DNA of 64,000 nucleotides from Rhodobacter aestuarii (GTDB taxonomy: Bacteria > Pseudomonadota > Alphaproteobacteria > Rhodobacterales > Rhodobacteraceae). The position numbers and the translations under genes were made by a program. The stretch covers positions 248,001-312,000 of the forward strand of contig NZ_FTOG01000002.1 in NCBI RefSeq assembly GCF_900156655.1. Direction: 5' to 3'. Under the pieces are notes generated by a model, which worked only from the letters and a program-made list of their open reading frames with translations, made no database searches and was not told the DNA's origin. The number at the start of each line of letters is the position of its first letter. Position 1 is the first letter of the stretch. Shown piece by piece: positions 51,460 to 63,182 of the stretch.

Positions 51460-51927
51460 ATGTGGGGCGAGGCACCGCACGGGCCTGAGCGGCTGGATAC
51501 CACCGACCAACGCCTGATCGCGGCCTTGCGCCGCGACGGGCGAGCGGCGGTCTCTGACCTTGCCGGGCACTTAGGTCTGTCGCGCGCCACGGTGCGCGCG
51601 CGGATTGAGCGGCTGATGAACCGGGGGGAAATTTCGGGCTTCACGGTGATCACCCGCACCGATGTCGCCACCGCCCCGGTGCGCGGGCTGATGATGCTGG
51701 CCATCGACGGGCGGCAAACCGAAAAGATCGTCACGCGCCTTTTGGGTCTGCCGCCGGTGCAAGCCGTGCACACCACCAATGGGCAATGGGATCTGATCGC
51801 GGAAATTGGCGCACGGTCTTTGGCGGAACTGGACGAGACACTGTTGCAAATCCGCCGTCTTGAGGGTGTCAGCCGCACCGAGACGAACCTACAGCTCTCG
51901 TCGCGCCGCCCCGCAGCCCGGTTCTAG
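51460..51927 (+). CDS. Lrp/AsnC family transcription regulator
   Basis: A 155-residue regulator. The winged helix-turn-helix is near the N-terminus (LDTTDQRLIAALRRDGRAAV and LGLSRATVRARIERL). The C-terminal RAM/AsnC ligand domain (GLMMLAIDGRQTEKIV to HTTNGQWDLIAEI) follows. It starts 4 bp after gabT, so it is probably in the same transcript and may respond to an amino acid used by GabT. Confidence 0.9.
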   Translation: MWGEAPHGPERLDTTDQRLIAALRRDGRAAVSDLAGHLGLSRATVRARIERLMNRGEISGFTVITRTDVATAPVRGLMMLAIDGRQTEKIVTRLLGLPPVQAVHTTNGQWDLIAEIGARSLAELDETLLQIRRLEGVSRTETNLQLSSRRPAARF

Positions 51928-51967
51928 GCGAACTCGCGCGCGAGGCCTTGAATTTCCGGGTCTTCGG

Positions 51968-51995
51968 TTGTATCTCGCCACGTCCCGGTTAGAAT
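51968..51995 (+). promoter_or_regulatory. Candidate promoter of gcrA
   Basis: TTGTAT (51968-51973) and TAGAAT (51990-51995) with 16 bp between. The -10 is a good match. It lies about 40 bp before the gcrA start. Confidence 0.5.
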
Positions 51996-52037
51996 GGGTC
52001 AAGACCGCCCCCGAAGGGCGCCAACGAAGGTATGCCG

Positions 52038-52694
52038 ATGTCCTGGACCGATGAACGCGTCGAACTTCTCAAGAAGATGTGGACCGAGGGGCAATCTGCC
52101 AGCCAGATCGCTAAGGAACTGGGCGGGGTGACCCGCAATGCCGTGATCGGCAAGGTTCACCGGCTGGGCTTGTCGAACCGGGTGGAAGGGGGCGCAAGTG
52201 CCGCCGCTGCGGCCCCTGCCGCCGCGCCCGCGCCCAAACCCGCCGCACCGGAACCCACGCCCGCCCCCGCCGCTGCGGCCCCTGCCGCGCGCCCGGAACC
52301 CGAGGTTGAAGTCGAGCCCGTGCGCCCGGCTGCCGCCGCAACCCCGCGCCCGACGCCCGCGCCCGCTGCTGCGCCTAGCGCCCCCACGGCGGCCCCGGCA
52401 CCTGCGCTGCGTAAACCGGGCATTGTGCCCGCTGGCCAACCGCTGCCGCCGCAGCCCTCGCTCAATGAAATCAGCCCTGAGACGCTGGCTTCGGTCCGCG
52501 AAGTGGAAAAACGCTCGCGCAAAATCTCGCTGATGGAACTGACCGAGCGCACCTGCAAATGGCCGATCGGCGACCCGGCAACGGACAATTTCTATTTCTG
52601 CGGCCTGCCCGCGCAAGCTGGCAAACCCTATTGCGAGGCGCATGTCTCGGTCGCATTCCAACCGATGAGCGCCCGCCGCGACCGCCGTCGCTAA
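52038..52694 (+). CDS. gcrA: GcrA cell cycle regulator
   Basis: A 218-residue protein. The GcrA helix-turn-helix is at the N-terminus: MSWTDERVELLKKMWTEGQS, then QIAKELGGVTRNAVIGKVHRLGLS. A long Ala/Pro-rich linker (about residues 55-145) joins it to the C-terminal sigma-70-interaction domain (RTCKWPIGDPATDNFYFCGL). GcrA works with methylated GAnTC sites at cell-cycle promoters in alphaproteobacteria. The start at 52038 is chosen because GAAGG is correctly spaced from it, unlike the ATG at 52032. The linker here is unusually long and low in complexity. Confidence 0.96.
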   Translation: MSWTDERVELLKKMWTEGQSASQIAKELGGVTRNAVIGKVHRLGLSNRVEGGASAAAAAPAAAPAPKPAAPEPTPAPAAAAPAARPEPEVEVEPVRPAAAATPRPTPAPAAAPSAPTAAPAPALRKPGIVPAGQPLPPQPSLNEISPETLASVREVEKRSRKISLMELTERTCKWPIGDPATDNFYFCGLPAQAGKPYCEAHVSVAFQPMSARRDRRR

Positions 52695-52715
52695 GTGCGA
52701 CAAAAATCAAAGCAA

Positions 52716-52739
52716 AAAGGGCGCCGCGTGGCGCCCTTT
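52716..52739. terminator. Bidirectional terminator between gcrA and the FadL-like gene
   Basis: AAAGGGCGCC (52716-52725) pairs with GGCGCCCTTT (52730-52739) around GCGT, with A-rich and T-rich flanks, serving both convergent genes. Confidence 0.9.
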
Positions 52740-52758
52740 GTTGTTTCTGGAGAAAGGC

Positions 52759-54027
52759 TTAGAACTTCCGGGTCCAGCCAATCGCGGCAGAAACTTGGTG
52801 CATCTTGATCTCTACTGCACCGCCGCCCATTGCCAGTGGAATCGACGGGTTCGACACGCTGTTCGACAAGACGTAGCTGACCGAGAAATCAAGCTGATCG
52901 CGATCATTGAGCCGTTTGGAGCCCCCGACACTGAAGTGATCTTCGACCACGCCGGGCGCCAAAATGTTCAGCGCGACGTCTTCCGGCCCAATTGGGTTCG
53001 TGGCATGGGCATAGCCTGCGCGCCACGTCATATCGGGCGATTGCTGCCACTCGGCCCCGATGCGAATGACATCCACATCATCCCAGCCAAAGCCTGCGCC
53101 GCCCGCAGCCCCAAAGGCCCCGGCATCGGTCGCATTCCCGACCGCACCGATATCGCTATAGAAAATGCGCTGCACATCCAAAAGCAGCGTCAGATCACTG
53201 CGCGCCTTAAACGCCAAACCAGCGGTGATCGAGGCCGGAATGTCAAAATCCCCGCCATCTTCAAAAAGCCCGGCATATTTGTCGAATTTCGACATATCGA
53301 ACCGGGTTTGCCCAGACAGACCAAGCGTCAACTGCGGGCTCACCTCATATTGCATCCCAAGCCGTAGCCCGACGCCATAAGACATCTCATGCGCCATATT
53401 GGTCATGTTTGCCCCGTTGACAGACATCCCAGCGAAAGCACCCAGCCCCTCTGCCCCAAAGCTTTGAATGGCGAGCGTCGGCGCAATCCCCCAACTAAAC
53501 GCCCCGTCTTTTTTCGCATAGGTCGCCGAAATGAAAAGCTGCGTCAGGTCCACACCCGCTTCGCCGCCGCAAAAGACCCCGGTGCCCCCGCCACACCCGA
53601 GCGCGCTATTCGCAACAGCCGGATAAGAAGTGTTCATGCCGCCATTGCCATAAACGGCAAAGTTCAAGACCGCGCCATTGGCGAGCGGGCGGTTATAGGC
53701 GAAGTTCGGCACCGGAAAGATGTTTTGGTCGCTTTTCACCGTGCCGGGGGCAATCATCATGGTGCCCGTGCCGGTATATTCCCGAAACGGCGCGAACAGC
53801 TCCACGCCCATATTCATCTGATGCCCGACCGAGGCAACGGCAGCCGGGTTGATCGCGCCGGACATCGCATCTTGGCTAAAGGCCACACCTGCGCCCGCCA
53901 CGCCGCGTTGCGCAGTGCCGTAGCCAAGAGCAAAATAGCCTTCGGTCGCCTGCGCCGCGAAGGGAAGCCCGGCCAAGAGGCACAGCGCCACGCCCCCAGC
54001 CAAACGGGATTTCGCAGAGAAATTCAT
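52759..54027 (-). CDS. FadL-family outer membrane transport protein
   Basis: A 422-residue outer membrane beta-barrel protein. A signal peptide (MNFSAKSRLAGGVALCLLAG to AAQA) is followed by the FadL N-terminal hatch segment TEGYFALGYGTAQRGVAGAG with SQDAMSGAINPA, and many alternating barrel strands ending in the C-terminal VSAAIGWTRKF with terminal Phe. It carries hydrophobic compounds such as fatty acids across the outer membrane. The ATG at 54025-54027 is preceded by AGGACC; the 25 residues upstream in frame are not a signal peptide. Confidence 0.92.
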   Translation of the reverse strand: MNFSAKSRLAGGVALCLLAGLPFAAQATEGYFALGYGTAQRGVAGAGVAFSQDAMSGAINPAAVASVGHQMNMGVELFAPFREYTGTGTMMIAPGTVKSDQNIFPVPNFAYNRPLANGAVLNFAVYGNGGMNTSYPAVANSALGCGGGTGVFCGGEAGVDLTQLFISATYAKKDGAFSWGIAPTLAIQSFGAEGLGAFAGMSVNGANMTNMAHEMSYGVGLRLGMQYEVSPQLTLGLSGQTRFDMSKFDKYAGLFEDGGDFDIPASITAGLAFKARSDLTLLLDVQRIFYSDIGAVGNATDAGAFGAAGGAGFGWDDVDVIRIGAEWQQSPDMTWRAGYAHATNPIGPEDVALNILAPGVVEDHFSVGGSKRLNDRDQLDFSVSYVLSNSVSNPSIPLAMGGGAVEIKMHQVSAAIGWTRKF

Positions 54028-54185
54028 AGGGTCCTCCATCAGCGCCGGAGAGGGGCTTTGGGTCTTCCCGACACACGAAGCCCCCGGCCCGACCCCGCGC
54101 ATCGTGACTTCTGCACAGCGAGCATAAACTTTCCGTGATCTAAATCATATATTTCATTTTCACTGAGTGATTGGGGCGGGAAGGC

Positions 54186-55928
54186 TCAGTCTTTCTTGCC
54201 TAGCACCCCGGTGAACACCGCCGCCGCCGTGGCCAAAAGCAACCAGCCCGAAAGCTGCACAGCCCAACGCGCCCAATAAAGCGTTAGGCCAAACGCGCCC
54301 CGATCTTTGGAAGGCGCCCAAGCATCTTCCTGCCCCAATGTGTCGAGCGGTAAGAACAGGTCAAGAGCATAAAGCGCGGGCGAAAAGGTCTCGTAATCGC
54401 GGTAGGCGGTGCTTTGCTCCCAAAGCTGCAACGGCATGGTGCAACCTTCAACTTGTTGCGCTTTGCACCCCTGCTGAGAGGCATCGAGCCATTCCGCCGA
54501 AGTTAGCACCACGGGCGAGGCGGGGGCAAATTCCCCGCGTTGATAGGTTTGATCGGAGAGCCACCACGTCGCAATCAGGATCAACAGCGCTGTGCGCAAG
54601 GCTTTGAATGGGGCGTGACCAAAGCCAAAGGTATCTCGATATATCCGGCCCCAAATAAGGGAAAGGATAGCGGTCCCTTTCCCAAATGTATCGGGCTTTG
54701 ATTGCGCCATGGCACGCGCGAAGGCCGCCCACATCAGCCGTTCATCGCGGGCAAACCGCACCTTGGCCGCATCAATACGGTGGCCCATGCTTTCGTAAAC
54801 CTTGGCAAGCTGACTATAAGGCTGCGGGTCGAAATCTCTTCGCGTTGAAGGTTTTGTTGTTGGGGAAGTAAGCGTCCGCTCCCCCTTCCGCGCCAAGAGA
54901 GCGAGGCGGTCCTGCACCGTCATATCGCTTTGAATCGAGTCGTAGCGGAATCCGGAGAGTTTGGCGGTTTCGACGCAGGCCCAAGAGGCGGTGTCGTCGG
55001 TCAAGCGGGAAACGCTGGTTTCGGTGAGGTCGAGAGCTTCGACGGCTCCAGAGATTTCTTCCCAGAAGAATCCGCCGCCGATCTTTGCGCCCTCGGCGTC
55101 GAAAACCCCCTCGATCTTTGCTGATCGGCAACGAAGATTTCCTGTCACCTCTGTCCGCACGAAGTTCACCTCGCCCGTGGCGGTGAACCCGTTGCGCAAG
55201 AACACATTCGCTCCGATCACGGCGCTATCGCAGTTCAAGGCGCGACCCTGCAGTGCCGAGAAACTGCCGCCATCGCAAGAGAGTTGCCCGGTGATCTTGG
55301 CCCCCACGAAGTTCACCTCGCCCGTGGCGGTGAAACCGTCGCTCAGGAACACGGCCGCCCCGATTACGGCGGCATCGCAATTCAACGCGCGGCCCTCAGT
55401 CACCGAAAGGGTGCTGCCGATGCAGTCCAAAGTGCCAGCTATGCGCGCCCCTGCCAGATCGACCAGGCCGTTCGACTCGAGGCCCTTTCGCAGAAACACA
55501 TTTCCCGCGCAAGTCAGCCTGTGGGCATTCAGCCCCGGCAGTATTGATCCCTGAAGGAACAGGTGTTTCAGGTGTGCATCTTGCAGCAGCGGGGGCGCTT
55601 CGAAAACGCAAGCGTTTGCTTTTAGCGAGCGGCCGCAGTCCACTTCCTCCAGATCAAGTTTGTTCCCGATCCAGAGTCCCCACAATTCGACCCCTTCGTG
55701 GCGGCAGGTCACGCCGGGCAGGTCCTTGGTCAGCAGCCAGCGGATAAGCCGTGCGTCAAAGCGGTTTTCGTCGGTCGCGACCTCGGGGCTTCTCAGGTCG
55801 GCCCAATTTAAATCGTTGCTGCGGGCCCACCCCCCCGACACGATAAACTCTCGCTCCCGTGGCCAAAGCTCTCGCTCCAGTCGCTTCTCCGCCCATTCAA
55901 ACGGGTCACTCAAATCATTACCGGCCAT
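54186..55928 (-). CDS. Beta-helix repeat membrane protein with two C-terminal membrane spans
   Basis: A 580-residue protein. The first 140 residues are globular. Residues about 150-280 contain near-identical repeats of a right-handed beta-helix type, of the form [20 protein letters not shown] then [20 protein letters not shown], present twice, with related shorter units around them. Next is a helical region and two hydrophobic segments ([20 protein letters not shown] and [19 protein letters not shown]). It is probably an inner-membrane protein with the helix in the cytoplasm. The ATG at 55928 is preferred; the frame runs to 56495 only as antisense of rimO. No function is known to me. Confidence 0.7.
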   Translation of the reverse strand: MAGNDLSDPFEWAEKRLERELWPREREFIVSGGWARSNDLNWADLRSPEVATDENRFDARLIRWLLTKDLPGVTCRHEGVELWGLWIGNKLDLEEVDCGRSLKANACVFEAPPLLQDAHLKHLFLQGSILPGLNAHRLTCAGNVFLRKGLESNGLVDLAGARIAGTLDCIGSTLSVTEGRALNCDAAVIGAAVFLSDGFTATGEVNFVGAKITGQLSCDGGSFSALQGRALNCDSAVIGANVFLRNGFTATGEVNFVRTEVTGNLRCRSAKIEGVFDAEGAKIGGGFFWEEISGAVEALDLTETSVSRLTDDTASWACVETAKLSGFRYDSIQSDMTVQDRLALLARKGERTLTSPTTKPSTRRDFDPQPYSQLAKVYESMGHRIDAAKVRFARDERLMWAAFARAMAQSKPDTFGKGTAILSLIWGRIYRDTFGFGHAPFKALRTALLILIATWWLSDQTYQRGEFAPASPVVLTSAEWLDASQQGCKAQQVEGCTMPLQLWEQSTAYRDYETFSPALYALDLFLPLDTLGQEDAWAPSKDRGAFGLTLYWARWAVQLSGWLLLATAAAVFTGVLGKKD

Positions 55929-56021
55929 ACGAGCCCCTCCAATATCGGGCCATCGTGCGCAGTCACCAGCTTTCGCGCAAGGTGCTTCCCGTCGCAGGGG
56001 TTCCCGGTGTATAGCGCTGCC

Positions 56022-57416
56022 ATGAGCCAGAACCCGCCCGATCTTCGCCCCGACCTTGCGCCCAAAGCGCAATTGACTGATGCGCCGCGCCCCGGCCAGC
56101 CGACCATTGGCATGGTCAGCCTTGGTTGCCCCAAGGCGCTGGTGGATAGTGAGCGCATTCTCACCCGCCTGCGGGCCGAGGGCTATGCGATCTCGCCCTC
56201 TTACCAAGGGGCCGAGGCGGTGATTGTGAACACCTGTGGTTTCCTTGACAGCGCCAAGGCCGAAAGCCTTGAGGCGATTGGCGAGGCTTTGGCGGAAAAC
56301 GGCAAGGTGATTGTGACCGGCTGCTTGGGCGCGGAGCCCGAGTTCATTACCGGGGTGCATCCCAAGGTTTTGGCGGTGACGGGGCCCGAGCAATATGAAC
56401 AGGTGCTCGATGCTGTGCATGGGGCCGTGCCGCCCAAGCCCGACCCGTTTGTTGATCTGCTGCCGCCGACCGGGGTGAAGCTGACGCCGCGCCATTTCAG
56501 CTATTTGAAAATTTCAGAGGGCTGCAACCACGCCTGCAAATTCTGCATCATCCCCGATATGCGCGGCAAGCTGGTGAGCCGCCCTGCCCATGCAGTCCTG
56601 CGCGAGGCGGAAAAGCTGGTGGAGGCGGGCGTGCGGGAGTTGTTGGTGATCAGCCAAGACACCTCCGCCTATGGGCTGGACCGCAAGCATGAAGCGAGCC
56701 CGTGGAAAGAAGGCGAGGTGCGCGCGCATATCACCGACCTGACCCGCGCATTGGGCCAAATCGCGCAGCCTTCGGGGGCTTGGGTGCGGCTGCACTATGT
56801 CTACCCCTACCCGCATGTGCGCGAGATGATCCCGCTGATGGCGGAGGGGCTGGTGCTGCCCTATCTGGATATTCCGTTCCAACACGCCCACCCAGATACG
56901 CTCAAACGCATGGCGCGGCCCGCGGCTTCGGCCAAAACGCTTGATGAAATCGCGGCGTGGCGGCGCGATTGCCCCGAGATCGTGCTGCGTTCGACCTTTA
57001 TCGTCGGCTACCCCGGCGAGACCGAGGAAGAGTTCCAATATCTGCTTGATTGGATGGATGAGGCGCAACTCGACCGGGTGGGCTGCTTCCAATATGAAAA
57101 CGTGGCCGGGGCGCGCTCCAACGACCTGCCCGACCATGTGCCTGACGCGGTGAAGCAAGAGCGTTGGGACCGTTTCATGGAAAAAGCGCAAGCGATTTCA
57201 GAAGCGAAGCTCGAAGCCAAAGTGGGCAGCCTGCAACAGGTTCTGGTCGATGCCGTCGATGATGAGGGCGCCACCTGCCGCACCCGCGCCGATGCGCCCG
57301 AAATTGATGGAAATCTCTTCATCGACGAAGATTTCGAGGGGCTTAGCCCCGGCGATATGGTGACCGTCGAGGTCGAAGAAGCCTCTGATTATGACCTCTG
57401 GGGGCGGATCGTCTGA
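56022..57416 (+). CDS. rimO: Ribosomal protein uS12 methylthiotransferase
   Basis: A 464-residue radical SAM enzyme that adds a methylthio group to Asp of ribosomal protein S12. The N-terminal MTTase domain has Cys36, Cys72 and Cys101 for one cluster. The radical SAM CxxxCxxC is C168NHAC172KFC175. A TRAM domain forms the C-terminus ([20 protein letters not shown] to [12 protein letters not shown]). The ATG at 56022 leaves five codons of the longer frame aside. It is divergent from the beta-helix protein gene. Confidence 0.96.
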   Translation: MSQNPPDLRPDLAPKAQLTDAPRPGQPTIGMVSLGCPKALVDSERILTRLRAEGYAISPSYQGAEAVIVNTCGFLDSAKAESLEAIGEALAENGKVIVTGCLGAEPEFITGVHPKVLAVTGPEQYEQVLDAVHGAVPPKPDPFVDLLPPTGVKLTPRHFSYLKISEGCNHACKFCIIPDMRGKLVSRPAHAVLREAEKLVEAGVRELLVISQDTSAYGLDRKHEASPWKEGEVRAHITDLTRALGQIAQPSGAWVRLHYVYPYPHVREMIPLMAEGLVLPYLDIPFQHAHPDTLKRMARPAASAKTLDEIAAWRRDCPEIVLRSTFIVGYPGETEEEFQYLLDWMDEAQLDRVGCFQYENVAGARSNDLPDHVPDAVKQERWDRFMEKAQAISEAKLEAKVGSLQQVLVDAVDDEGATCRTRADAPEIDGNLFIDEDFEGLSPGDMVTVEVEEASDYDLWGRIV

Positions 57417-57481
57417 TCCCCCCATAGGCCGCAATGTCGCGTGCCAAAATGCCCCGCGTCCCAATGACCATTGCAATTTCC

Positions 57482-57511
57482 TTGCTTTTTCGGTGCGTTT
57501 GCGGGCATACA
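57482..57511 (+). promoter_or_regulatory. Candidate promoter of the cold shock gene
   Basis: TTGCTT (57482-57487) and CATACA (57506-57511), 18 bp apart, giving a leader of about 115 nt before the cold shock start. Long leaders are usual for cold shock genes. The match to consensus is weak. Confidence 0.35.
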
Positions 57512-57633
57512 ACTCCCGCGCAACGCGCTAGCTCGACGACCTGCTCCGTTACCGGCTTCAGTAGTTCTCGATCGTGACGTGACTGAGCCGGGCCGCCGCA
57601 ATTTCGCGGGCGGCATGTAAAAGGAGACGACGG

Positions 57634-57840
57634 ATGGCCAACGGCACCGTGAAATGGTTCAACCAAACCAAAGGCTTCGGCTTCATCGCCCCGGAAACCG
57701 GTGGCAAGGACGTGTTCGTCCACATCTCGGCGGTGGAACGCGCCGGTCTGCGTGGCCTCAATGACGGCCAAGCGGTGACCTTCGACCTCGAAAAAGGTCG
57801 TGACGGTCGCGAATCGGCGATCAACCTCGCGCTGGCCTAA
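57634..57840 (+). CDS. Cold shock protein, CspA family
   Basis: A 68-residue single cold shock domain. RNP1 is KGFGFIAP and RNP2 VFVHISAV. TVKWFNQTKGFGFI is the family core. It binds single-stranded RNA or DNA. The ATG at 57634 follows AAGGAGAC. It has a long leader (217 bp from rimO) and a terminator. Single-domain paralogues usually occur in several copies in this group, so the gene name is left open. Confidence 0.95.
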   Translation: MANGTVKWFNQTKGFGFIAPETGGKDVFVHISAVERAGLRGLNDGQAVTFDLEKGRDGRESAINLALA

Positions 57841-57862
57841 GCCTAAGCGCAGAGATGATGCG

Positions 57863-57889
57863 AAGCGGTCCCATCGGGGCCGCTTTTTT
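57863..57889 (+). terminator. Terminator of the cold shock gene
   Basis: AAGCGGTCCC (57863-57872) pairs with GGGGCCGCTT (57876-57885) with one wobble, and the T-run continues to 57889. Confidence 0.9.
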
Positions 57890-58125
57890 CTTTGTGCAAA
57901 AGGATTTCTGGCGATGAGAGGGGCGGTGATGCGGCCCGCGCGCCGAAACACCTCAGGATGCACCAGCGAATCACCGCAAAACCCAAGGTTGTAGCACCGC
58001 CTTCAAACTCCATGCTTCCCAAACGCCTTATTTTCCTGTATGCGCGCCCCATCTGCGACGTGAGTCCACGCCCCCGGGACACATGCGAAGGATAGGGGGC
58101 GGCGGCAATGGGGCCGCCATATGCC

Positions 58126-58157
58126 GGGAGACATGGGACGGGCCCATGCGTGCTCCC
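58126..58157 (+). promoter_or_regulatory. Nested hairpin in the pnp leader
   Basis: GGGAG (58126-58130) pairs with CTCCC (58153-58157), and inside it CATGGG (58132-58137) pairs with CCCATG (58143-58148). It ends 15 nt before the pnp ATG. A second GC hairpin (GGCGGC/GCCGCC near 58100-58118) lies just upstream. In E. coli a leader stem is cut by RNase III and then removed by PNPase for autoregulation; this leader could work the same way. Confidence 0.5.
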
Positions 58158-58172
58158 AGACAGGATACGCTG

Positions 58173-60320
<2,148 letters not shown>

Positions 60321-60344
60321 TCTGACCAAGCCTAAAAATGAGCG

Positions 60345-60369
60345 CAGCCCCCGCTATCGGCGGGGGCTG
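60345..60369 (+). terminator. Hairpin after pnp
   Basis: CAGCCCCCGC (60345-60354) pairs with GCGGGGGCTG (60360-60369), loop TATCG. The following T-run is weak (TTGCGTT). It sits 24 bp after the pnp stop and also just before the end of the convergent DUF1127 gene. Confidence 0.7.
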
Positions 60370-60392
60370 TTGCGTTAGAGCTTCAGCTTTTC

Positions 60393-60608
60393 TTAGCGGC
60401 CGTAGACGGTTTGACGGGCAATTTCATGCGCGTTCAAACGCGACAGACCGATATCGTCCCAGTCACGGTTGCTCATGTTTTGCAACTCGTCGAGCAGCGC
60501 AAGATATTTGCTGTGCTTTGCACGGGCCGCGCGGAATTGTTCGATCTTGCGGGCGATGGGTTCCAGCGTCAGGCGCCGGGGCAGAGCTAGGGAAGCGGCG
60601 AAGGTCAT
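60393..60608 (-). CDS. DUF1127 domain small protein
   Basis: A 71-residue protein with the DUF1127 core at the C-terminus (ELQNMSNRDWDDIGLSRLNAHEIAR). In alphaproteobacteria DUF1127 proteins are small, basic and often RNA-binding or linked to small RNAs. Members in Rhodobacter and Agrobacterium affect sRNA maturation and stress and phosphate responses; direct assignment to this gene is inference. It is alone with no operon partner and is convergent with pnp. Confidence 0.85.
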   Translation of the reverse strand: MTFAASLALPRRLTLEPIARKIEQFRAARAKHSKYLALLDELQNMSNRDWDDIGLSRLNAHEIARQTVYGR

Positions 60609-60828
60609 GTGAGCCTCGTTGGTTTAAAGTTTTCCTCCCGATAACGCTAACCTAGTGCTTTGCAGGCGCGCGCACAAACGGCGATCCGGAATTGCCGCAA
60701 TGCAGAAAGCGCATGACTGGTAAGGTCTTGTTACCAGATAGCGCAAACATTGTGCAAAGCACCCCTGACAGTGATGGCTTGTGTTGCACTCTGTGCCCTG
60801 TCACGCTGGCCCGATCAGGGAGGGAGCC

Positions 60829-62265
60829 ATGATCGAAAAACGCGAGTTCTACATTGGCGGCCATTGGGTCGCCCCCGCCATGCCGCGCGACCATTTCGTG
60901 ATCGACCCCTCGACCGAAGAACCCTGCGCGATCATTTCTCTGGGAGATCAGGCCGATACCGATGCCGCCGTGGCCGCCGCGCGCAAGGCCGGGCCGGGGT
61001 GGGCCGCCACGCCCCCGGCGGAGCGGCTGGCCTTTGTGGAACGGCTCCTTACCCTCTACCAAGCCCGCGCGGAGGAAATGGCCCGCGCGATCAGCCTTGA
61101 GATGGGTGCACCAATTGATATGGCGCTGGCCTCTCAGGTTGAGGCGGGCACGTGGCATATCACCAACTTCATCACCGCCGCCAAAGCTTTTGAGTGGGTG
61201 CACCCCTTGGGCGATGGCACCTCCGGCGCGATGATCGCTTATGAACCGGTGGGCGTGGTGGGCCTGATCACCCCTTGGAACTGGCCAATGAACCAGATCA
61301 CGCTCAAGGTGATCCCGGCGCTGCTTGCGGGCTGCACGATGGTGCTCAAACCCTCGGAAGAGGCGCCGCTTTCCGCGCTTTTGTTCGCGGAACTTGTGCA
61401 TGAGGCGGGCGTGCCCCCCGGTGTGTTCAACCTTGTGAACGGCGATGGTTTGGGCGTGGGCACGCAGCTTTCCACGCATGCAGATGTGGAAATGATCTCC
61501 TTCACCGGCTCCACCCGTGCGGGGCGCGCGATTTCCAAAGCGGCGGCAGAGACATTGAAGCGCGTCTGTCTTGAACTGGGCGGCAAGGGCGCGAACCTGA
61601 TCTTTGCCGATGCCGATGAAAAGGCGGTCGCGCGCGGGGTTCGGCATTGCTTCCAAAACTCCGGCCAAAGCTGCAACGCGCCAACGCGGATGCTGGTGGA
61701 GCGCGCCGCCTATGACCGCGCGGTGGACATTGCCACCGAAGTCGCCGCACAAACCCGTGTTGGCTCGGCGCATGAGGCGGGCCGCCATATCGGCCCGGTG
61801 GTGAATGAAGCGCAATTTGAGAAAATCCAAAGCCTGATCGAAACCGGGATCAAAGAAGGTGCCCGGCTTGTGGCGGGCGGGCTTGGCCGCCCCGAAGGGC
61901 TGAACAAGGGGTTTTACATCCGCCCCACGGTCTTTGCCGATTGCACGCCAGAGATGACCCTTATGAACGAAGAAATCTTTGGCCCTGTGCTCTCGATCAT
62001 GCCCTTTGACAGCGAAGAAGAGGCCGTCGCCATCGCGAATGCCACGCCCTATGGGCTGACGAATTACGTGCAATCGCAAGATGGCACACGGCGCAATCGG
62101 CTGGCGCGGGCCCTGCGCGCGGGCATGGTAGAGATGAACGGGCAAAGCCGTGGCGCCGGGGCACCCTTTGGCGGAGTGCGCGCCTCGGGCCGTGCGCGCG
62201 AAGGCGGACGCTGGGGGATTGAAGAATTTTGTGAGGTGAAGTCGATCTCGGGCTGGGAAGAGTAA
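60829..62265 (+). CDS. Aldehyde dehydrogenase family protein
   Basis: A 478-residue NAD(P)-dependent aldehyde dehydrogenase. TPWNWPMNQITLKVIPALLAG carries the Asn of the oxyanion hole. The catalytic Glu is in CLELGGKGANLIFADA and the catalytic Cys in FQNSGQSCNAPTRM. GSTRAGRAISKAAA (Rossmann, coenzyme) and EIFGPVLSIMPF are present. The substrate is not defined. The start at 60829 follows AGGGAGG. xthA starts 60 bp downstream. It could oxidise succinate semialdehyde from GABA, but this is not shown. Confidence 0.92.
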   Translation: MIEKREFYIGGHWVAPAMPRDHFVIDPSTEEPCAIISLGDQADTDAAVAAARKAGPGWAATPPAERLAFVERLLTLYQARAEEMARAISLEMGAPIDMALASQVEAGTWHITNFITAAKAFEWVHPLGDGTSGAMIAYEPVGVVGLITPWNWPMNQITLKVIPALLAGCTMVLKPSEEAPLSALLFAELVHEAGVPPGVFNLVNGDGLGVGTQLSTHADVEMISFTGSTRAGRAISKAAAETLKRVCLELGGKGANLIFADADEKAVARGVRHCFQNSGQSCNAPTRMLVERAAYDRAVDIATEVAAQTRVGSAHEAGRHIGPVVNEAQFEKIQSLIETGIKEGARLVAGGLGRPEGLNKGFYIRPTVFADCTPEMTLMNEEIFGPVLSIMPFDSEEEAVAIANATPYGLTNYVQSQDGTRRNRLARALRAGMVEMNGQSRGAGAPFGGVRASGRAREGGRWGIEEFCEVKSISGWEE

Positions 62266-62325
62266 GCCCCGCCCTTGCCCTTTTGGCCATGCCGGGCCAT
62301 TCTCGCGCGCCCAAAGGAGAGACGC

Positions 62326-63114
62326 ATGACCTTCACCCTCGCCACTTGGAACATCAACTCGGTCCGCCTGCGCGAGGCGCTGGTGTGCCGCTTGATGACC
62401 GAGGAAGCCCCCGACGTTTTATGCCTGCAAGAATGCAAAAGCCCGGTCGAAAAGATCCCCTTCGCGGCCTTTGAAGCCTTGGGCTACCGCTACATGGTGG
62501 CACGTGGGCAAAAGGGCTATAACGGCGTTGCGATCTTGTCGAAACTGCCGATGGAAGAGGCCGCGGCAGAAGATTACGCCAACCTCGGCCACGCCCGCCA
62601 CATTGCCGGGCAGCTCGAAAACGGGGTGACGATCCACAATTTCTACGTGCCCGCAGGCGGCGATGTGCCCGACCGAGAGCAAAACGTGAAATTTGGCCAA
62701 AAGCTCGATTTCCTGACCCATATGCGCGATGATTTCATGGCCGCCAAACCGCAAAAGTCGATCCTCGTGGGGGATTTGAACATCGCCCCGCGCGAAGATG
62801 ACGTGTGGAACCACAAGGCGCTTTTGAAGATCGTGTCGCATACGCCGATTGAGGTGGAGCATCTCACGCAGGTGCAAGCAGCGGGCGATTGGGTCGATGT
62901 CACCCGCAAAGACATCCCCGAGGGGCGGCTTTATTCGTGGTGGTCTTATCGCTCACCCGATTGGGATGGGGCCGATAAGGGACGCCGTCTCGACCATCTT
63001 TGGGCCACGCCCGATATTGCGAGCGCCGCGCATTCCAGCCGCATTCTGCGCGCGGTGCGGGGTTGGGAACAGCCCTCGGATCACGCGCCCGTCTTCGCCA
63101 CATTCGATCTTTGA
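62326..63114 (+). CDS. xthA: Exonuclease III
   Basis: A 262-residue endonuclease/exonuclease/phosphatase-fold AP endonuclease. Motifs: TWNINSVRLR (Asn), CLQECK (metal Glu), GYNGVAILSK, VGDLNIAPREDD (metal Asp and Asn), DVTRKDI, RRLDHLWATPDI and the catalytic SDHAPVFATF. It repairs abasic sites and 3' blocked ends in DNA. The ATG at 62326 follows AAAGGAGAG. It lies between the aldehyde dehydrogenase and the thioredoxin-like gene; whether it shares their transcript is open. Confidence 0.95.
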   Translation: MTFTLATWNINSVRLREALVCRLMTEEAPDVLCLQECKSPVEKIPFAAFEALGYRYMVARGQKGYNGVAILSKLPMEEAAAEDYANLGHARHIAGQLENGVTIHNFYVPAGGDVPDREQNVKFGQKLDFLTHMRDDFMAAKPQKSILVGDLNIAPREDDVWNHKALLKIVSHTPIEVEHLTQVQAAGDWVDVTRKDIPEGRLYSWWSYRSPDWDGADKGRRLDHLWATPDIASAAHSSRILRAVRGWEQPSDHAPVFATFDL

Positions 63115-63182
63115 GATATGGCCCCTTGGCGTGGTGCAAGTGGCACCGCATATAGGGGCAAAGACCGCGAAAGAGGATTTCC

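Noticed and set aside
55929-56495. Longer N-terminus for the beta-helix membrane protein
   Set aside because: These 189 residues are antisense of rimO and have no own features; the ATG at 55928 is internal to the gene and gives a normal start.
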